From Cryptomeria japonica (Eukaryota > Streptophyta > Pinopsida > Cupressales > Cupressaceae), in assembly GCF_030272615.1 (NCBI RefSeq), contig NC_081407.1, positions 373,434,132 through 373,498,131 on the forward strand: a stretch of DNA of 64,000 nt. Direction: 5' to 3'. A program made the translations under genes and the position numbers. Below, in pieces: positions 22,213-34,321 of the stretch (position 1 is the first letter of the stretch; each line of letters begins with the position of its first letter). The notes under the pieces are model-generated. The model had not been told where the DNA came from and searched no databases. It was given only the letters and a program-made list of their open reading frames with translations.

Positions 22213-22818
22213 TCCTACATCTTAGTTCTGATTTCTTATTTGTTAGATCTGAATAATTGTAATTTAAAATTAAAAATTTTTATTTCCAAGTTTGATCTTT
22301 TTGCAATTTTTAGAGGTTAATTGAATAAAAACCCTAATTTTTCATTTTGAGGAAATTAAGTTTGTGAAGTGCAACATTTTAATTACTTGTTTCAGATCTG
22401 ATTTCTATGCAAAAATTGCAATTCAAATATGTCTCTTTATTCTAAAAATTTAGTGGTTAAATCATAAAACCATAATTTTTAAGATCTTTCTATTTTTGAC
22501 ATTTGACTGCTTTTTTGGATTATGCAATGATATCATAATACCTATCATCCCTGAAAAATTCAAAAAAAGTTGGTCGGACCGTGTGCACTTTCGCCACAGT
22601 CCTTGACTTTTTTCCTAAAATTTCAGGAGACAGAATTGACCGTGTTTTCCTCCTTAAATAAAATAAATTGGCATACTTTATCAATTTTAACACCCTCTAA
22701 AGTCGAACACAAATTCAAATTCAAATTTCAAATTTCAAATTTTAAATTTGCAGTTCAAATTCCATTATTAAATTTTCTATGCATGTATGGGGTGAACATT
22801 ATTCTTGTTTGATCTTCA

Positions 22819-23670
22819 ATGAATATGGAGTTCTTATCTTATTTTGCTAATTCAATTTTGAGTTACATTAAAGATGTTCATGATGTTCCCTTTCATGCAT
22901 ATGATGATAATTTAGTTCTTCCTTTCATTCATAGTTATGATTTACCCTCTCCCAACATTAATCTAATTAATGAGGGAAAATTAGTGCAAAAAGGGAATAT
23001 GGACACTTCTTTCAAAGATCTCCCTCCTAAAGATGAATCTTTGGATAATTGTGTTCCTTCTTCTCCTAAAAAGTACCTCCCTCGGAAGGACTATTTGGTG
23101 CAAGAGGATGATATGATGACTACTTATCCTAGTGATACCATACCTTCTTTTCATGATCTTCCCTCTAAAGATGAAGCATTAATTACATATGATAGTCATT
23201 TTTCTAATGAGTGTCTTGAACATAAAGATACCTTAGAACAAGTGGATGATATTATTTCTCATCATAAGTCTCTCTCCCAAAAATCAAGAGCCTGACAAAA
23301 ATAAAATCAATGCCATTCATGTTCCTAGGAAACCAATTTTTTTTCCTGATTATCATGTTGTGCCTTACACATATACTAATTAGGTAGTTGATGATAACAT
23401 AAGTGGAGCATCATATGCTTTCTTAGTTCCTACAATCCTCTCTTCAATTCACTCAGATGCACCATATCCTACCAAAGAAGCTCCTAAAGAAGGACTCTTA
23501 GAGGATGATTGGGGGTCCTTAGCTTTCACTCCTACCTTCTCTAGAAAGTCTAAGATGCTTGCATTTCATATTCCAAAATTTTCTCTTAACACAAATCTTG
23601 AAATTGATTCAGGCATGTTAAAAATAACATCTGACAATGAATGGTATATTCATCATGATCATTTAAAATA
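22819..23670 (+). pseudogene. Gag-region protein of the pol-less element, with internal repeats
   Basis: An ATG at 22819 opens a 158-codon frame. It contains two to three copies of a ~38-residue unit of the form (D)LPxKDExL...PxKDxLVQEDD. After stops or frame changes near 23293 the coding signal resumes: EDDWGSLAFTPTF at about 23500, then DNEWYIHHDHLK and a stop near 23670. DWGSLxFxPxF is also present in the complete Tat polyprotein (about 8630) and in the element at 54076. No zinc knuckle or enzyme domain follows. Confidence 0.6.
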
Positions 23671-25128
23671 ACATTCAAGTTTCTATTATGTTTCTCCTCA
23701 CTATGAGACATACTTAGCCTCCCTATTGGGGGCTCTTTGTCATTCATGGTGGTACAATTTCAGGTGCAATCATACTTAGTGAGAAATGTAGTAGTCTATT
23801 TATTCTTGCCTCTATGCTTGGGGGGAAAAAACATTCCTTTTCCTCTTTCTAAGTTTTCATTGGTTTCTTCATGAGGTACATTATTGATAAAATTGATGTA
23901 CTTTGACTCCCTTCTTGCATGGAGTTGGAGTTCTCCTTCATGCGAGCGCATGTCTGTTTCGTGCTTAGGATCTTTTCCTTGCTTGAAATGGTATGTCTAT
24001 TATGAACAATCTCTCCTTTGAGGACTTTTGTAAACCTTCTTCTTCTCCTTTCTCTCTCTTTGTAAATTACCTCTTCTATTGTACTATTCATAACTTGATG
24101 TCCTTTCTTGAATTGAGTTATCCTTCATGCGAGTGCATGTCTTTTCCTTGCTTGAAATGGTACGTCTTTTATGAGTAATATCTCTCTAGAAGTTGTGTAA
24201 TTATTCTACAATTGGGGGGCAATGATCTCTCTCCCTCTCTCTTTCTCTAAGGATCCACTTTTCCCTATTGTGTGGATGGTGTGAGATTTATTACTTAATG
24301 TCATTGCTTGTGCAAAATTGTTGGTTGTTTTCTCAAGGATTCTCTCTTATACAAGAGGTGTAAGTCCTTGATTACAACCTCATTTCCACTTAGTAATTTA
24401 CATCTATGATAATTTCACCCATCCCTCTTGGGGATAAATGTGAGTCATCCTTCATCAAGAATCCATTTCACCTAGAAATAGGAGGAAGGATTGTATTCTT
24501 GTTCTCTTCTGTGTTTCGTTATAGAAGATGTTATATTTGTCTAAGACAACTCCTCTTGGGGGTAGATGTATTTTGAACAAAGATCTCTTCTCCTACAAGG
24601 ATCACCTTTACACTTACCGCAAGATATCTTTTTCAACTATTGTATCCTTGCTTGGAGAGTGTTCCCTCTCTTGCTTGGATTTATGACATTGTTGCATAAC
24701 GGATATCTTCTATGTGATGAAGGTAGGTATCTCTTTCCTTAAGATATCAACATTAGTCTATGTTGGCATCTTAAGGGGGGGGGGGGTACCCACACTGCTC
24801 CTTTGTAGTATACTTCTCTTATGCATTGTACAGTGCGACACTCATGGAACCAGAGGGCGGCCTCTTAGAGAAAGGTGTCATCACTTTTCTTGTATAGTGG
24901 GTCATTCTTGGAACCAAAGCACAGACTCTTAGAGAGAGATGTCCTCACTTCTTATTTTATTGTAGAGTGGGTCATTCTCGAAACTAGAGCACAGACTCTT
25001 AGAGCGAGATGACGCCACTTTTCTCTTGTGCAAGGTGATTATTCTCGGAACTAGAGCATAGACTCTTACAGTGAGATATCACGCCTTTCTTGACACTTGT
25101 ACTATAATTATATACAGGTTGTAGCGTA
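23671..25128 (+). other. Non-coding tail of the pol-less element, with tandem repeats
   Basis: A block at 23671-23800 (GGGGGCTC, TCATGGTGGTACAATTTCA) is also present at 57700-57840 in the element at 54076. Then CCTTGCTTGAAATGGTA recurs (about 23971 and 24148, and as a variant near 59313). A G-run lies at 24776-24786. At 24829-25085 four diverged units of about 66-70 bp contain GGAACCAGAGCACAGACTCT-like cores; a fifth continues at 32506 beyond the nested element. Confidence 0.6.
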
Positions 25129-26234
25129 TGCTAGCTTGATGATGAATGTAATGAATAACTTCATATGTTATCATTGATGAAACACATATGTTCATATTGT
25201 CTATCGGTGTGGCTTCAAAGTTGTTTATACTACAACTGGTATACTAGAAGTTTATATCTAACCGGTACATGGTGACAATCGGTATATACATGGAGACAAC
25301 CAATGGATATACATAACTCAACATCAACCTAAAGATCTAGTGGAAATTATCAAAGGAGCATCAAAGGAAAAATGATTTATATGTTTAACTCCAACTGGTA
25401 TTGTTCTTCCAACCGGTATTCATTGATTATGTGATGAGTTATCACTAGTCGTGATGAGTTATCCTCATGGACAATTTTTGGCGATATTTTTGTGATGAGT
25501 TATGATTGTTTGACTAGATACACTGCACCTAGGAAATTGTGATATGATTTCTAGAGGCTGACATGAAATATAAATGTCTGTATATTGACATCTCATTGAA
25601 TTATTTTGTATGAGAGAAGGAGATATGTTATGAGATGATTTGATATGAAGGTAGAAGTGTTAAGTTGTAGAGTATGTTGGTAATGAATATTTGAGTGCGC
25701 AGAAGAGGATCTATTCAAACAAGTTGTGCTACTACTAGATCACACCACCTGTTGTTTTCTAATCACTGCAACAGTCAAATCCCCTAACTGGGTAAGCTCT
25801 AACAAGCTTCATTGTACAAATCCTCTAACCAGGTGATCCATTAGTTTGGATTCAGATATCCTCTATAAAGGTTACTCCTAACCAGGTACTACCTTTTATG
25901 GGGTATAGCTTTTAACTAAGCTTTGGGATCTTTAACAGGATTCGCTCCTAGCAGAGCAACTTTTGTAGACCTTAACTGGTCAGTTATCTATTATTGCAGA
26001 TAGTTAACTTGTGAGTCCCATCTCACCGTGGTTTTTCCCATTTGGGTTTTCCACGTATAAACACTTGTGTTATGGTGGATGTTTTACTTATTGTGGATGT
26101 TGTTATAACATTTTGGATAGCATGCATATTATTTTACAAACGTGTTAGGTATATCTATCGGTCAATGTTTAAAGTAGTATTGTTTTTGGTGTCACTGATT
26201 CACCCCCGCCTCTTAGTGCTTTACAAGTCCATCG
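25129..26234 (+). repeat. 5' LTR of the copia-type element
   Basis: It carries repeated ACCGGTAT-like motifs and TTTTTCCCATTTGGGTTTTC, CACGTATAAACACTTGTG and GATTCACCCCCGCCTCTTAG near the end. These same end blocks mark the solo LTR at 57995 and, reversed, the LTR at 62810. Confidence 0.88.
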
Positions 26235-26236
26235 AT

Positions 26237-26248
26237 TGGTATTAGAGC
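26237..26248 (+). other. Primer binding site (initiator-Met type)
   Basis: TGGTATTAGAGC differs by one base from the usual TGGTATCAGAGC of plant copia elements. Confidence 0.8.
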
Positions 26249-26296
26249 CTAACTTCTTTAAATCCCGATCGCTTGTAAGGAAACCCTAAAGCCACC

Positions 26297-27588
26297 ATGG
26301 GGGATATGAGCTACTTTGAGATGGCTAGAGAGCTTGGGGCTAGTAGAAATGAGCTTGAAACCCTAAGGGTCAAACTGAAAGCTTCTCAACTCAAAAGGAG
26401 AGAGCTAACTGAACAACTGTTAAAAATATCTGATAATAATTCTTCAAATGAGGCCAATATTGATGCTTTAGCTGAGGAAGTTGAAAAACTAAACAGTGAA
26501 AAGCTAAATCTTAGGAGAGAGCTAGAAGGCCTTACTCCACATGAGTCAGGAACTAGAAGCCAGGAGAGCTGCGGAAGATCTCATCAAGGAAAGAGATCAT
26601 GAGATTACCAAGATCAAGTGAGAGAATGATACTTTGCAGGAGCATTTGAATGTAGAGAAAGAAGAAAAAGAGAACTTACAACTAGATCTTGAATTGACAT
26701 CATCTCTGAGAGATAATATGTCAAAACATAATGAAGATCTTACTAGACAACTCACTGAAGTGAATGGGAAACTGGAAAAGTTCAACAAAAGTTCTACCTT
26801 GCTAGATGAGAAAATTCAATCACAAAGGATGAAAGGTGATACCTCTAGACTCAGCTTTAACACATCTAAAAGGAGAATCTTCCAGTACCAAGAGCAACAC
26901 TCATAAGGACAAAACTACTCCTAAGGCTAAAAAGCCTACCGGTAAGAAGGTTTTTAAACCTGTTTGCTTTGTTTGCCATAAACCTGGTCCTACTACAAAC
27001 GTATATAGAAACAAAACTAATGTAAATACAAGCTACAATACAAATACTAGGTATATGTCTAAGAAATTTCAAGGTCATTGCTTCACATGCAAAATGTATG
27101 GACATAGGTCAGTTGAATGCAGATATGGAGCAAATAATCTAGTACCACACATGAATCCAAGACCAAATGGCAACTGGATAAGAAATTATGATAACCGAGG
27201 TAACATGAACTGGCAAAGACCCTATGTCAACCGGTTTAGTCCATTTGAGATGGAAAAGGTAACAAATGTCATTTGCACCATCTATAATAATTTTGGTCAT
27301 GTGGCTATGAATTGCAGAAGGATAACTGGAATAGGCAATGCAGGACCTTGGAGATCATCTGGAATGGCCTACTATCATTGTCATAAACTGGGACACATTG
27401 CAAAGTTTTGTAGATCCAGAAAGAACAAACCGGTTAACCATTCTAAAGATCAGAAAGGCAAGCAAAAGGTCAATATTGAAGAAGCTAGAGAAGAAATGAA
27501 TCAAATATGGAAGAAGAAGAGTGATGACATACTTGGAGAAGAAACTATTCCTTCACCCAGTGTGGATAATCCTATACCGGTGAACTGA
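26297..27588 (+). pseudogene. Copia-type Gag: coiled coil and zinc knuckles (frameshifted)
   Basis: The ATG at 26297 sits in GCCACCATGG. The first ~100 residues are heptad-like and charged (ELETLRVKLKASQLKRRELT). After frameshifts near 26550 and 26850 the C-terminal frame carries one intact CCHC knuckle, CFTCKMYGHRSVEC (~27082), and three knuckle-like segments lacking one or two ligands: CFVCHKPGPTTNVY (last two ligands), CTIYNNFGHVAMNC (second Cys) and YYHCHKLGHIAKFC (first Cys). The order coiled coil then tandem knuckles is usual for copia Gag. It would bind element RNA in the particle. No protease follows. Confidence 0.7.
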
Positions 27589-28058
27589 GCCTTTCAATAT
27601 GGCTAAGGGGAGCATAACGTTAAATCTACTTCCAGAGCCCTTGAAAAGAATGAGTGGTAAGAGAATTTGAATGCATGAAATTTTGATAACTTTCTGTTAA
27701 TTGATTATCAACTGGTTTTACATATGTCAATATTGTATGTATCATTAAGCGGTGTAATTAGGGTTTGTAACCCTAACGGGCGAGCAATGCAGTAGGTAAA
27801 AATGATAAAAGCGAGTATCACTTTGTTATTTTTACTCTAATGCATTCGAGAAAGAATTGTTGAGCACTTGCAGAGCTAAGAAATGATTGTTAGCTGATTT
27901 TAGTTGAAGTTGTATCATGATTTGAGTGATGAAGCTGATTTGAAGGTTAGTGAAGACTGAAGTGGTGTGCACTTGAGTATTCGATCGGTAAACGAGGCAG
28001 CGCGCGTAAACTAAGGTATTACTTTGAAAAATCCCACTTGGAATCTAGTCTATCTGAA
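27589..28058 (+). other. Spacer between Gag and ORF2
   Basis: About 470 bp without coding signal, containing AATTAGGGTTTGTAACCCTA (an imperfect GGGTT/AACCC inverted repeat) near 27757. It may be a separate leader or promoter for the second ORF; the sequence alone does not show this. Confidence 0.35.
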
Positions 28059-31000
28059 ATGGCATCATCTTCTAAACCAGTAGAGAAATTGATGATCACA
28101 TCTGAACCTATGGAGGTTGTAAAGTCGGAACAAATTGTGTCTTATAATGCTTTATCTCAAGTTCCTAGTGGTGTCGTAGTGAAAGGAGATTTGTCTAGCT
28201 AAATTGATTGCAAAATTGAGGATTTAGGATCATTGTCGATATATTCTCAGTTGAAATCCCTTTGCGATGAAAATGGAAAGATTCAACCCGAGTATATTAG
28301 GGTTTATGAGAAAGGTTTTCATAATTCAGCTTATTTTCTTAAAGATTTTTAAGAGGAACATATCCGAATTATTCTGAGTCGTGTTCATGGGGAAAACATG
28401 TATTTAGAAAGGACTCACACTATAACCAAGGAGGCTATTCAAGAAGTAACTAGTTTTTACTCAATCGGTGAACTACCTAAGTTGAGGTGAATTTCAAAAG
28501 AGACAGTAAACACTTTAACTGCATCAACCTCTGATGGGCGTGCTTTTTCTGTCAATAACATCAAGGACCCAACAGTTAAGTTGGCAGATATGGTTATAGG
28601 CTACCAAATATTCTATTCCAGTAGAATGAATAGTGTACCATCTGCAACAATGCATACTGCTTATAAAATGATAGCTGAAAATGCTAATTATGACCTATGT
28701 GATGCCATAAGGAGCCAATTAATGTTGAATCTTCAGTCTATCAAGAAGGACAACAGTCAAAAGTTTAAATTTGGTCAGTTGTTTATTGGTCTATTCTTTT
28801 ATTTCCAGAATTTCCTACTGGGAATTGGTGATCTTGAATGGTCTAAGGATCTACCGGTAATTGCCCAGATTAAGAACAACATTAAGGCTACGAGGAACAC
28901 CTTCTCTGCTGCAATGAATAAACATTTCAATGAATTTAAGAAGAAAATGAGTATGAGGGTAAGGTGACCTAAGGATGTGGCAAAACACTTTGCTAAGGAC
29001 ATTATTTTCATAGTCGCCACTGATTTATGTTTGATGGAGGCTATTGAGCCTAGAGAAGATGAAATGGAAGATATGAGCTATGAAGTCAATTATGACTTAC
29101 TGATTGGTTATGCCAATAACCTATTGGCATCTCCAGTGGACAAAAGGAAGACAAAATTGGATACAGTTGAAGTTCAAACTGCAAAAGCTGAAACTAGTAG
29201 TGTTCCAACCATAAGTGGTAAGGGTAAGAGGAAGAAGGCTGAGCAAGCACCTTCAGTAATTAAAAAGTAGTAGAGTGACACGAAGTGTCCAAACTAAAAA
29301 GGAACCGGAACCTAAAGTATATGCAAATAAGGAGATTGCATCAAAGAAAAAGGTCAAAAACTGATTCTCCAAGCAGAATCTAAAGGTACTGATATTGAGG
29401 AGGAACCCAAGAAAGTGAAGGCAATTGGTAAAGCAACCAAATCAGTGAAAGAAGTGCCAAAGGCAATTGTGCCTATTAATGTCTTAACTTTCAAGCCTGA
29501 GACTAATTTTGAGAGAACAATGAAAACATTAGGAAGAAACAGATTTGATAATGTCAAGGATCATTTTGATTCATTCAATGAAGATCAGAAGGATCAAATT
29601 GTTCAATAGGTAATCAATTATTTGTGCCATTACAATAGATTACCTCATGATCTTGAAAATGATATTTCTAAATCCTTACATACTATTCTTTTGAATAAAT
29701 GGGAGGGAGCAGTAAAGAAAGAAAAATAAATTATAGATGATGTATTTGTGCAATATTTTTCTGATTTGTCAAAGGATGAGTTAAATGAATTGCTTGATAA
29801 GTACAAAGTCCATTTGCTTTCAAGACAAGAAGATTGAAGCTAGTTAGTGGAAAGGTGCAAACTGTTGAAACTGAGACTCATCAGATTGCTTGTAATATCC
29901 AATAGATGCAAGAGCTTATACATTCTTCTAAGGATGAGCAAGATATTGTTGATATACTTGAAATGGATGAGGAAGAAATTGTGCAAGCTAATGTTGTCTA
30001 TCCTGTCAAGAAGAAGGATGACACTATTTCCCAATGAGTCATACTTGTTGATGATATTCAGGATGCAATAGATCTATCTGGAAACATTATTGTGCCAGAT
30101 ATGTAGCCACCAATTTCAGACTCACAGGTTACTTCAGTTGAGATACTAACAACTCAACCAGGAGTGGATATTCCACCAGCCAAGGAACAACCAGTGAAAC
30201 CCCAACTCCCACCGGTTTCACAAGCCACTTAGAAGGAATCTGATGAAAAACCTGATTCATAGTTTTCTGAACAGGAAATGGAGAAAGAACAAGAGAAAGA
30301 GAATATTAATAAGGTAACATATCCTGAACTGGTAAAATCATTAGTCATACAACAGACCGATGAAGATGATGATGTCTCATTAGGCATTTCAGGGCCTATA
30401 ATTGTTGATAATATGAGTGCATTAGAAATGATGAAGATTGCATCTATCATGCAATCTAGGGCACACAAGAAGAGACTTAAAGAAAAAAGAATGGAAGCAT
30501 AAACCATTCAAAATGTTGTGGATATTTTGATAAGTCTGCTACCGAAAACTCCTAGAGGGCATTTGACAACTCCTATTTGCAAACTTGGTCAATTGGTTGT
30601 TGATACATCTGACCAACTTAAGTCCCTAGAAGAAGCAGTGCAAACTTATGCTGATAAGAGTTACAGGAAGAAGCGTGGAGAGTAGCTTATGAAAGAGATT
30701 GATACAAGAAAAAATTCTCTATCTCTTAATAAAGATTTATTAAGAAAAGCTATTGAAACAGAGCAAGAGATAGAGAAGATATGCAATGCATATGTACCAC
30801 TTCAAGATTCTATTTTTGATTTTGGCAAATCTGTGGATGATTTTCAAAACAGGTTAGATACCTATGATTTTGAAAAGGAAAAAAGACTCTGATCCCTGAA
30901 GGAATTGAAGAATCTACTCAGACCCCAAGTGGACATTTTGCAAAGAGCCTACAAGAATGCATAAGCTATTTTGGCTACTCCAGAAACATGTACACTTGAT

Positions 31001-31141
31001 TCAATGGAAGAGTTGCATACTCATATTATGACCACAATTGAGATCACTTAGAACTTGCTGGAGACATGGGAACATGCTTTTTCTCAATTGAAGAGAATCT
31101 TTAGTGACATTTTTCTGAGGATCGCACTGCATACATCTTGA
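28059..31141 (+). pseudogene. Copia-borne ORF2 of unknown function (decayed)
   Basis: The frame starts MASSSKPVEKLMITSEPMEV at 28059 and can be followed for ~1000 codons, with many stops and one frameshift near 29825, to a stop at 31139. A central hydrophobic part (about 28560-28960, with FGQLFIGLFFYFQNFLLGIG) is followed by a Lys/Glu-rich region and helical C-terminal stretches (e.g. LLRKAIETEQEIEKICNAY). I see no DDE, RT, protease or helicase motif. It occupies the place where pol would be, in sense orientation. It could be an element-specific structural protein or a captured gene. Confidence 0.5.
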
Positions 31142-31189
31142 TTCAGTTTTTCAATTTTTTGTATAAGTAAAACATTTTTCTACAAATTT

Positions 31190-31330
31190 TTCTATATATA
31201 TATATATATATATATGTATTTTTCTTTTCAATTTGGCATTGTTGTCAAAGGAGGAGTAGAAATATGTATGTGTGTTGTGAAAATTTTGTATGTTGTATGT
31301 AGTAAGGGGGAGTATATATATATATGTGTG
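31190..31330. repeat. TA and TATATG microsatellite stretches
   Basis: TATATA runs occur at about 31193-31216 and 31313-31330, between ORF2 and the 3' LTR. Confidence 0.8.
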
Positions 31331-31412
31331 TACAACTTTTTTTTTGTAAGCACACTTAGCGGTATTGTTGTAAAATTTTCTTAGTGTTGCCATCAATGCC
31401 AAAGGGGGAGAT

Positions 31413-32500
31413 TGTTGGCTTGATGATGATTGTAATGAATATATTATCATTGATGAAACACATACACACACATACGTTCATATTTTCTACCGGTGTGACT
31501 TCAAAGTTGTTTATACAACAACCGGTATACTAGAAGTTTATATCTAACTGGTACATGGTGACAACCGCTATATACATGGAGATAACCAGTGGATATACAT
31601 AACTCGACATCAACCTAAAGATCCAACGAAGATTATCAAAGGAGCATCAAAGGACAAATAGTTTATATTTTTAACTCCAATTGTTATTGTTGTTCCAACT
31701 GATATTCATTGATTATGTGATGAGTTATCCTCACCAACAATTTTTGGCGGTATTTTTGTGATGAGTTATGATTGTTTGACCAAATACATTGCACCTAGGA
31801 AATTGTGATATGATTTCTAGAGGCTGACATGAAATCTAAATGTCTATATATTGACATCTCAATGAATTATTTTGTATGAGAAAAGGAGATGTGTTATGAG
31901 ATGATTTGATGTGAAGGAAGAAGTGTTAAGTTAAAGAGTATGTTGGTAATGAAGTTTTGAGTGCGTGGAAGAGGATCTATTCAAGCAAGTTGTGCTACTA
32001 CTAGATCACACCACTTGTTGTTTTCTAATCACTACAATAGTCAAATCCCCTAATCGGGTAAGCTCCAACAAGATTCATTGTACAAATCCTCTAACCAGAT
32101 GATCCATTAGTTTGGATTCAGAAATCCTCTATCGAGGTTACTCCTAGCCAGGTACTACCTTTTACAAGGTATGACTTTTAACTAAGCTTTGGGATCTTTA
32201 ACAGGATTCACTCCTAGCAAAGCAACTTTTTGTAGACCTTAACCGGTCAGTTATCTATTATTGCAGATAGTTAACTTGTGAGTCCCATCTCATCGTGGTT
32301 TTTCCCATTTAGGTTTTCCACGTATAAACACTTGTGTTATGGTGGATGTTTTAATTATTGTGGATGTTGTTATAATATTTTGGATTGCATGCATATTGTT
32401 TTACAAACTTGTTAAGTATATCTACCGGTCAATGTTTAAACTAGTATTATTTTTGGTGTCACTGATTCACCCCCCCTCTCAATGCTTTACAAGTCCATCA
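31413..32500 (+). repeat. 3' LTR of the copia-type element
   Basis: It starts TGTTGGCTTG directly after AAAGGGGGAGAT and ends AAGTCCATCA. The flanking ACGTA begins at 32501. A short duplication of GATGAGTTATC present in the 5' LTR is absent here. Confidence 0.88.
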
Positions 32501-33143
32501 ACGTACTCGGGCATAGACTCCTATCAGGCACTTTGAACCTCACTTGCACACACACACTTGAGGTTGAGTAGAAGTAACGATGTTCTCACTCTCCTCCCTT
32601 ACATGGATCACCCAGGCAGGCTATGGGGGCTAGATTTCCATGTCCTTCTCTCCATGGGTCACCTAGTTTTAGGGGCAAGATGTCCATGGTTTCTCTCTTG
32701 TTCACCTTTCTTCTCATGGATCACCAAAGTGTGTATTCATGTGTTCTCTCTCTTCTTCCTCCCATGAAATCATAGTTTTACTATTGATGGCTCATGGATG
32801 ATGTCAACTTTCCTCTTTTATGTGATTGCTTGTGTTTATGTGGTGGCATTAGTCTTTGTGTCTTGATTAGTTGTTGATACATTTGAGTATTGAGGTCTCT
32901 TCGGCTAGTTGGTTTGTCATCTTGTGTGTCTTTTGCGCTTTGTTTTTGTTTTGTGCATCTTATTCCTTTTTGTTTTTTGTGTGCTCTTGCATATGTTTGA
33001 TTGAGTTAAGATCCTAAGATTGGGGGCTTTGTTCCTCAAGATTAATGGCGTCTTATACTCCTTGTGGTATTGATCTGCATCTCTCATCTTCATCTCTCTC
33101 TTTCTTCTACTTTACTGGAAGTAATGTCGTTAGCCATACTCCC
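32501..33143 (+). other. Remaining tail of the pol-less Tat element
   Basis: It continues the ~68-bp repeat units (GGGCATAGACTCC at 32509), then two to three CCATGGATCACC-type units (32600-32765) and GGGGGCTTTGTTCCTCAAGA near 33021. No ORF with a domain was seen. Confidence 0.45.
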
Positions 33144-33161
33144 ACTAAAGTGGGGGCTAAA
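33144..33161 (+). other. Polypurine tract
   Basis: ACTAAAGTGGGGGCTAAA abuts the 3' LTR and matches the tract at 16271. Confidence 0.85.
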
Positions 33162-34321
33162 TGTAGTGTCATAAAATTGCGCCTCCTACAATTTTAACCA
33201 TATTTGAGGTCCTCACCTTGGCGATGACATCCTACTTCCTAGCCAAGACCTCTTTTTTGTATTTCCAACCCTTGCCCCCTTCCTGTCTGAGCCCTGAGGT
33301 AGCCTCAGGACCCTGTTCGGGCCCCAAGATAGGGTACGAAAGGGACGTGGTGCCCATGTCCCACCCTCTTAGGATGACCCCAAGATAGGTCCCCCTAGCC
33401 CTATCTGGACTTCGGGATCCCAAATCTCTCTTGATGTCGGCCTTTGGCGAGATGAATTAATCTTCTGAGGCATGTGTATAAAAGGGAATTGGTTTTCTCA
33501 TTTGTGGGAGGTGATTTTTCAAGTGAATGGATGATAAGCAAGCATAGGCAAAGATATACATTATCAAGCATTCAAGCATTCAAGTCTTCTTCATTCATCC
33601 ATTGGAGCAATATTTCAAGATTCATTTGCAAGCATGTGTATGTGTTAGGGTTTTGTCATGTTACATGCCATTTTAATGCAACACTTGTGATTACATTCAT
33701 GAAGCAAAGCAATTATCATCAACAAACTGCAGATCTACAAGGTATACATTTCCATTGTTTACATTCAAGCATTTGCAATTACTTTCTTTCAAGGTTGATT
33801 CCTCAACCGCATTTTGACTGAGGCAAACCCCTATCCACAACCCTTTTTCCTCTCTTTTCTCTGTGTAGGTTGCAAGTGCACAACTGTAATTGTAGGTTTG
33901 GGATTCATTTGAAGAGATGGAAGAACCCTTTTCATTTCACGGATTTTGTGGAGGACCATGTACATTCCCGCCACGGTCCCAATGACTTTTCTCCAAATTT
34001 GCAGGGCAAATCCGTATCTATCTAATTAGCTCAGATTCAAAGTTACAACGCGATCTCAAACTGGTAGCTCCTCATTTCACTCATTTCCTCTCTCTTTTCC
34101 ACATAGTCAACAAGTCAATTTTCTCATTTACAAAAGAGGGTAAATCACACTTCAACCCTTGCAATCCACTTGGAATTCACATCCTTGTCTCCCTTGGATT
34201 TGGATCTAGTGGATTCAAGCCCCTTTTTTGAATGTAAAGTTCCTCCAAGTGAAAATCATCTAGTGATTTCCTTTCTCTCTCTTAGGTGGGGAGTCACTAG
34301 GATCCAATTTTCCACTTTACA
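33162..34321 (+). repeat. 3' LTR of the pol-less Tat element
   Basis: It is the same length as the 5' copy. The hairpin at 21211 is degraded here, while the GGACCATG...CACGGTCC module at about 33955 is better preserved. TATAAAAG is at 33477. Confidence 0.9.

Larger units (their letters stand above)
25129..32500 (+). mobile_element. Pol-less copia-type LTR retrotransposon
   Basis: LTRs at 25129-26234 and 31413-32500 start TGCTAGCTTG and TGTTGGCTTG and end AAGTCCATC(R)-like. The primer binding site TGGTATTAGAGC (26237) matches the initiator-Met type of copia elements. The polypurine tract AAAGGGGGAGATT precedes the 3' LTR. The flanks GCGTA and ACGTA match at four of five positions, giving a target duplication inside the host element's tandem repeats. 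Internally there is a Gag with zinc knuckles and a long second ORF, but no protease, integrase or RT, so the copy depended on enzymes from elsewhere. The LTRs differ by roughly 8 per cent over the first 340 bp by eye. Confidence 0.85.
21036..34321 (+). mobile_element. Pol-less Tat-type LTR element, interrupted by a copia-type element
   Basis: LTRs at 21036-22195 and 33162-34321 are both 1160 bp, start TGTAGTGTCATAAAATTG and end CTTTACA. The primer binding site (22199) and polypurine tract (33144-33161) match those of the element at 5220-17947. The internal part has a Gag-like ORF (22819-23670) and repeats, but no protease, RT, RNase H or integrase. It is therefore a large non-autonomous derivative. 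A copia-type element sits at 25129-32500. The flanks GTTCT and TTTCC match at three of five positions only, so the target duplication is uncertain. The LTRs differ by several per cent by eye, older than the element at 5220. Confidence 0.88.
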
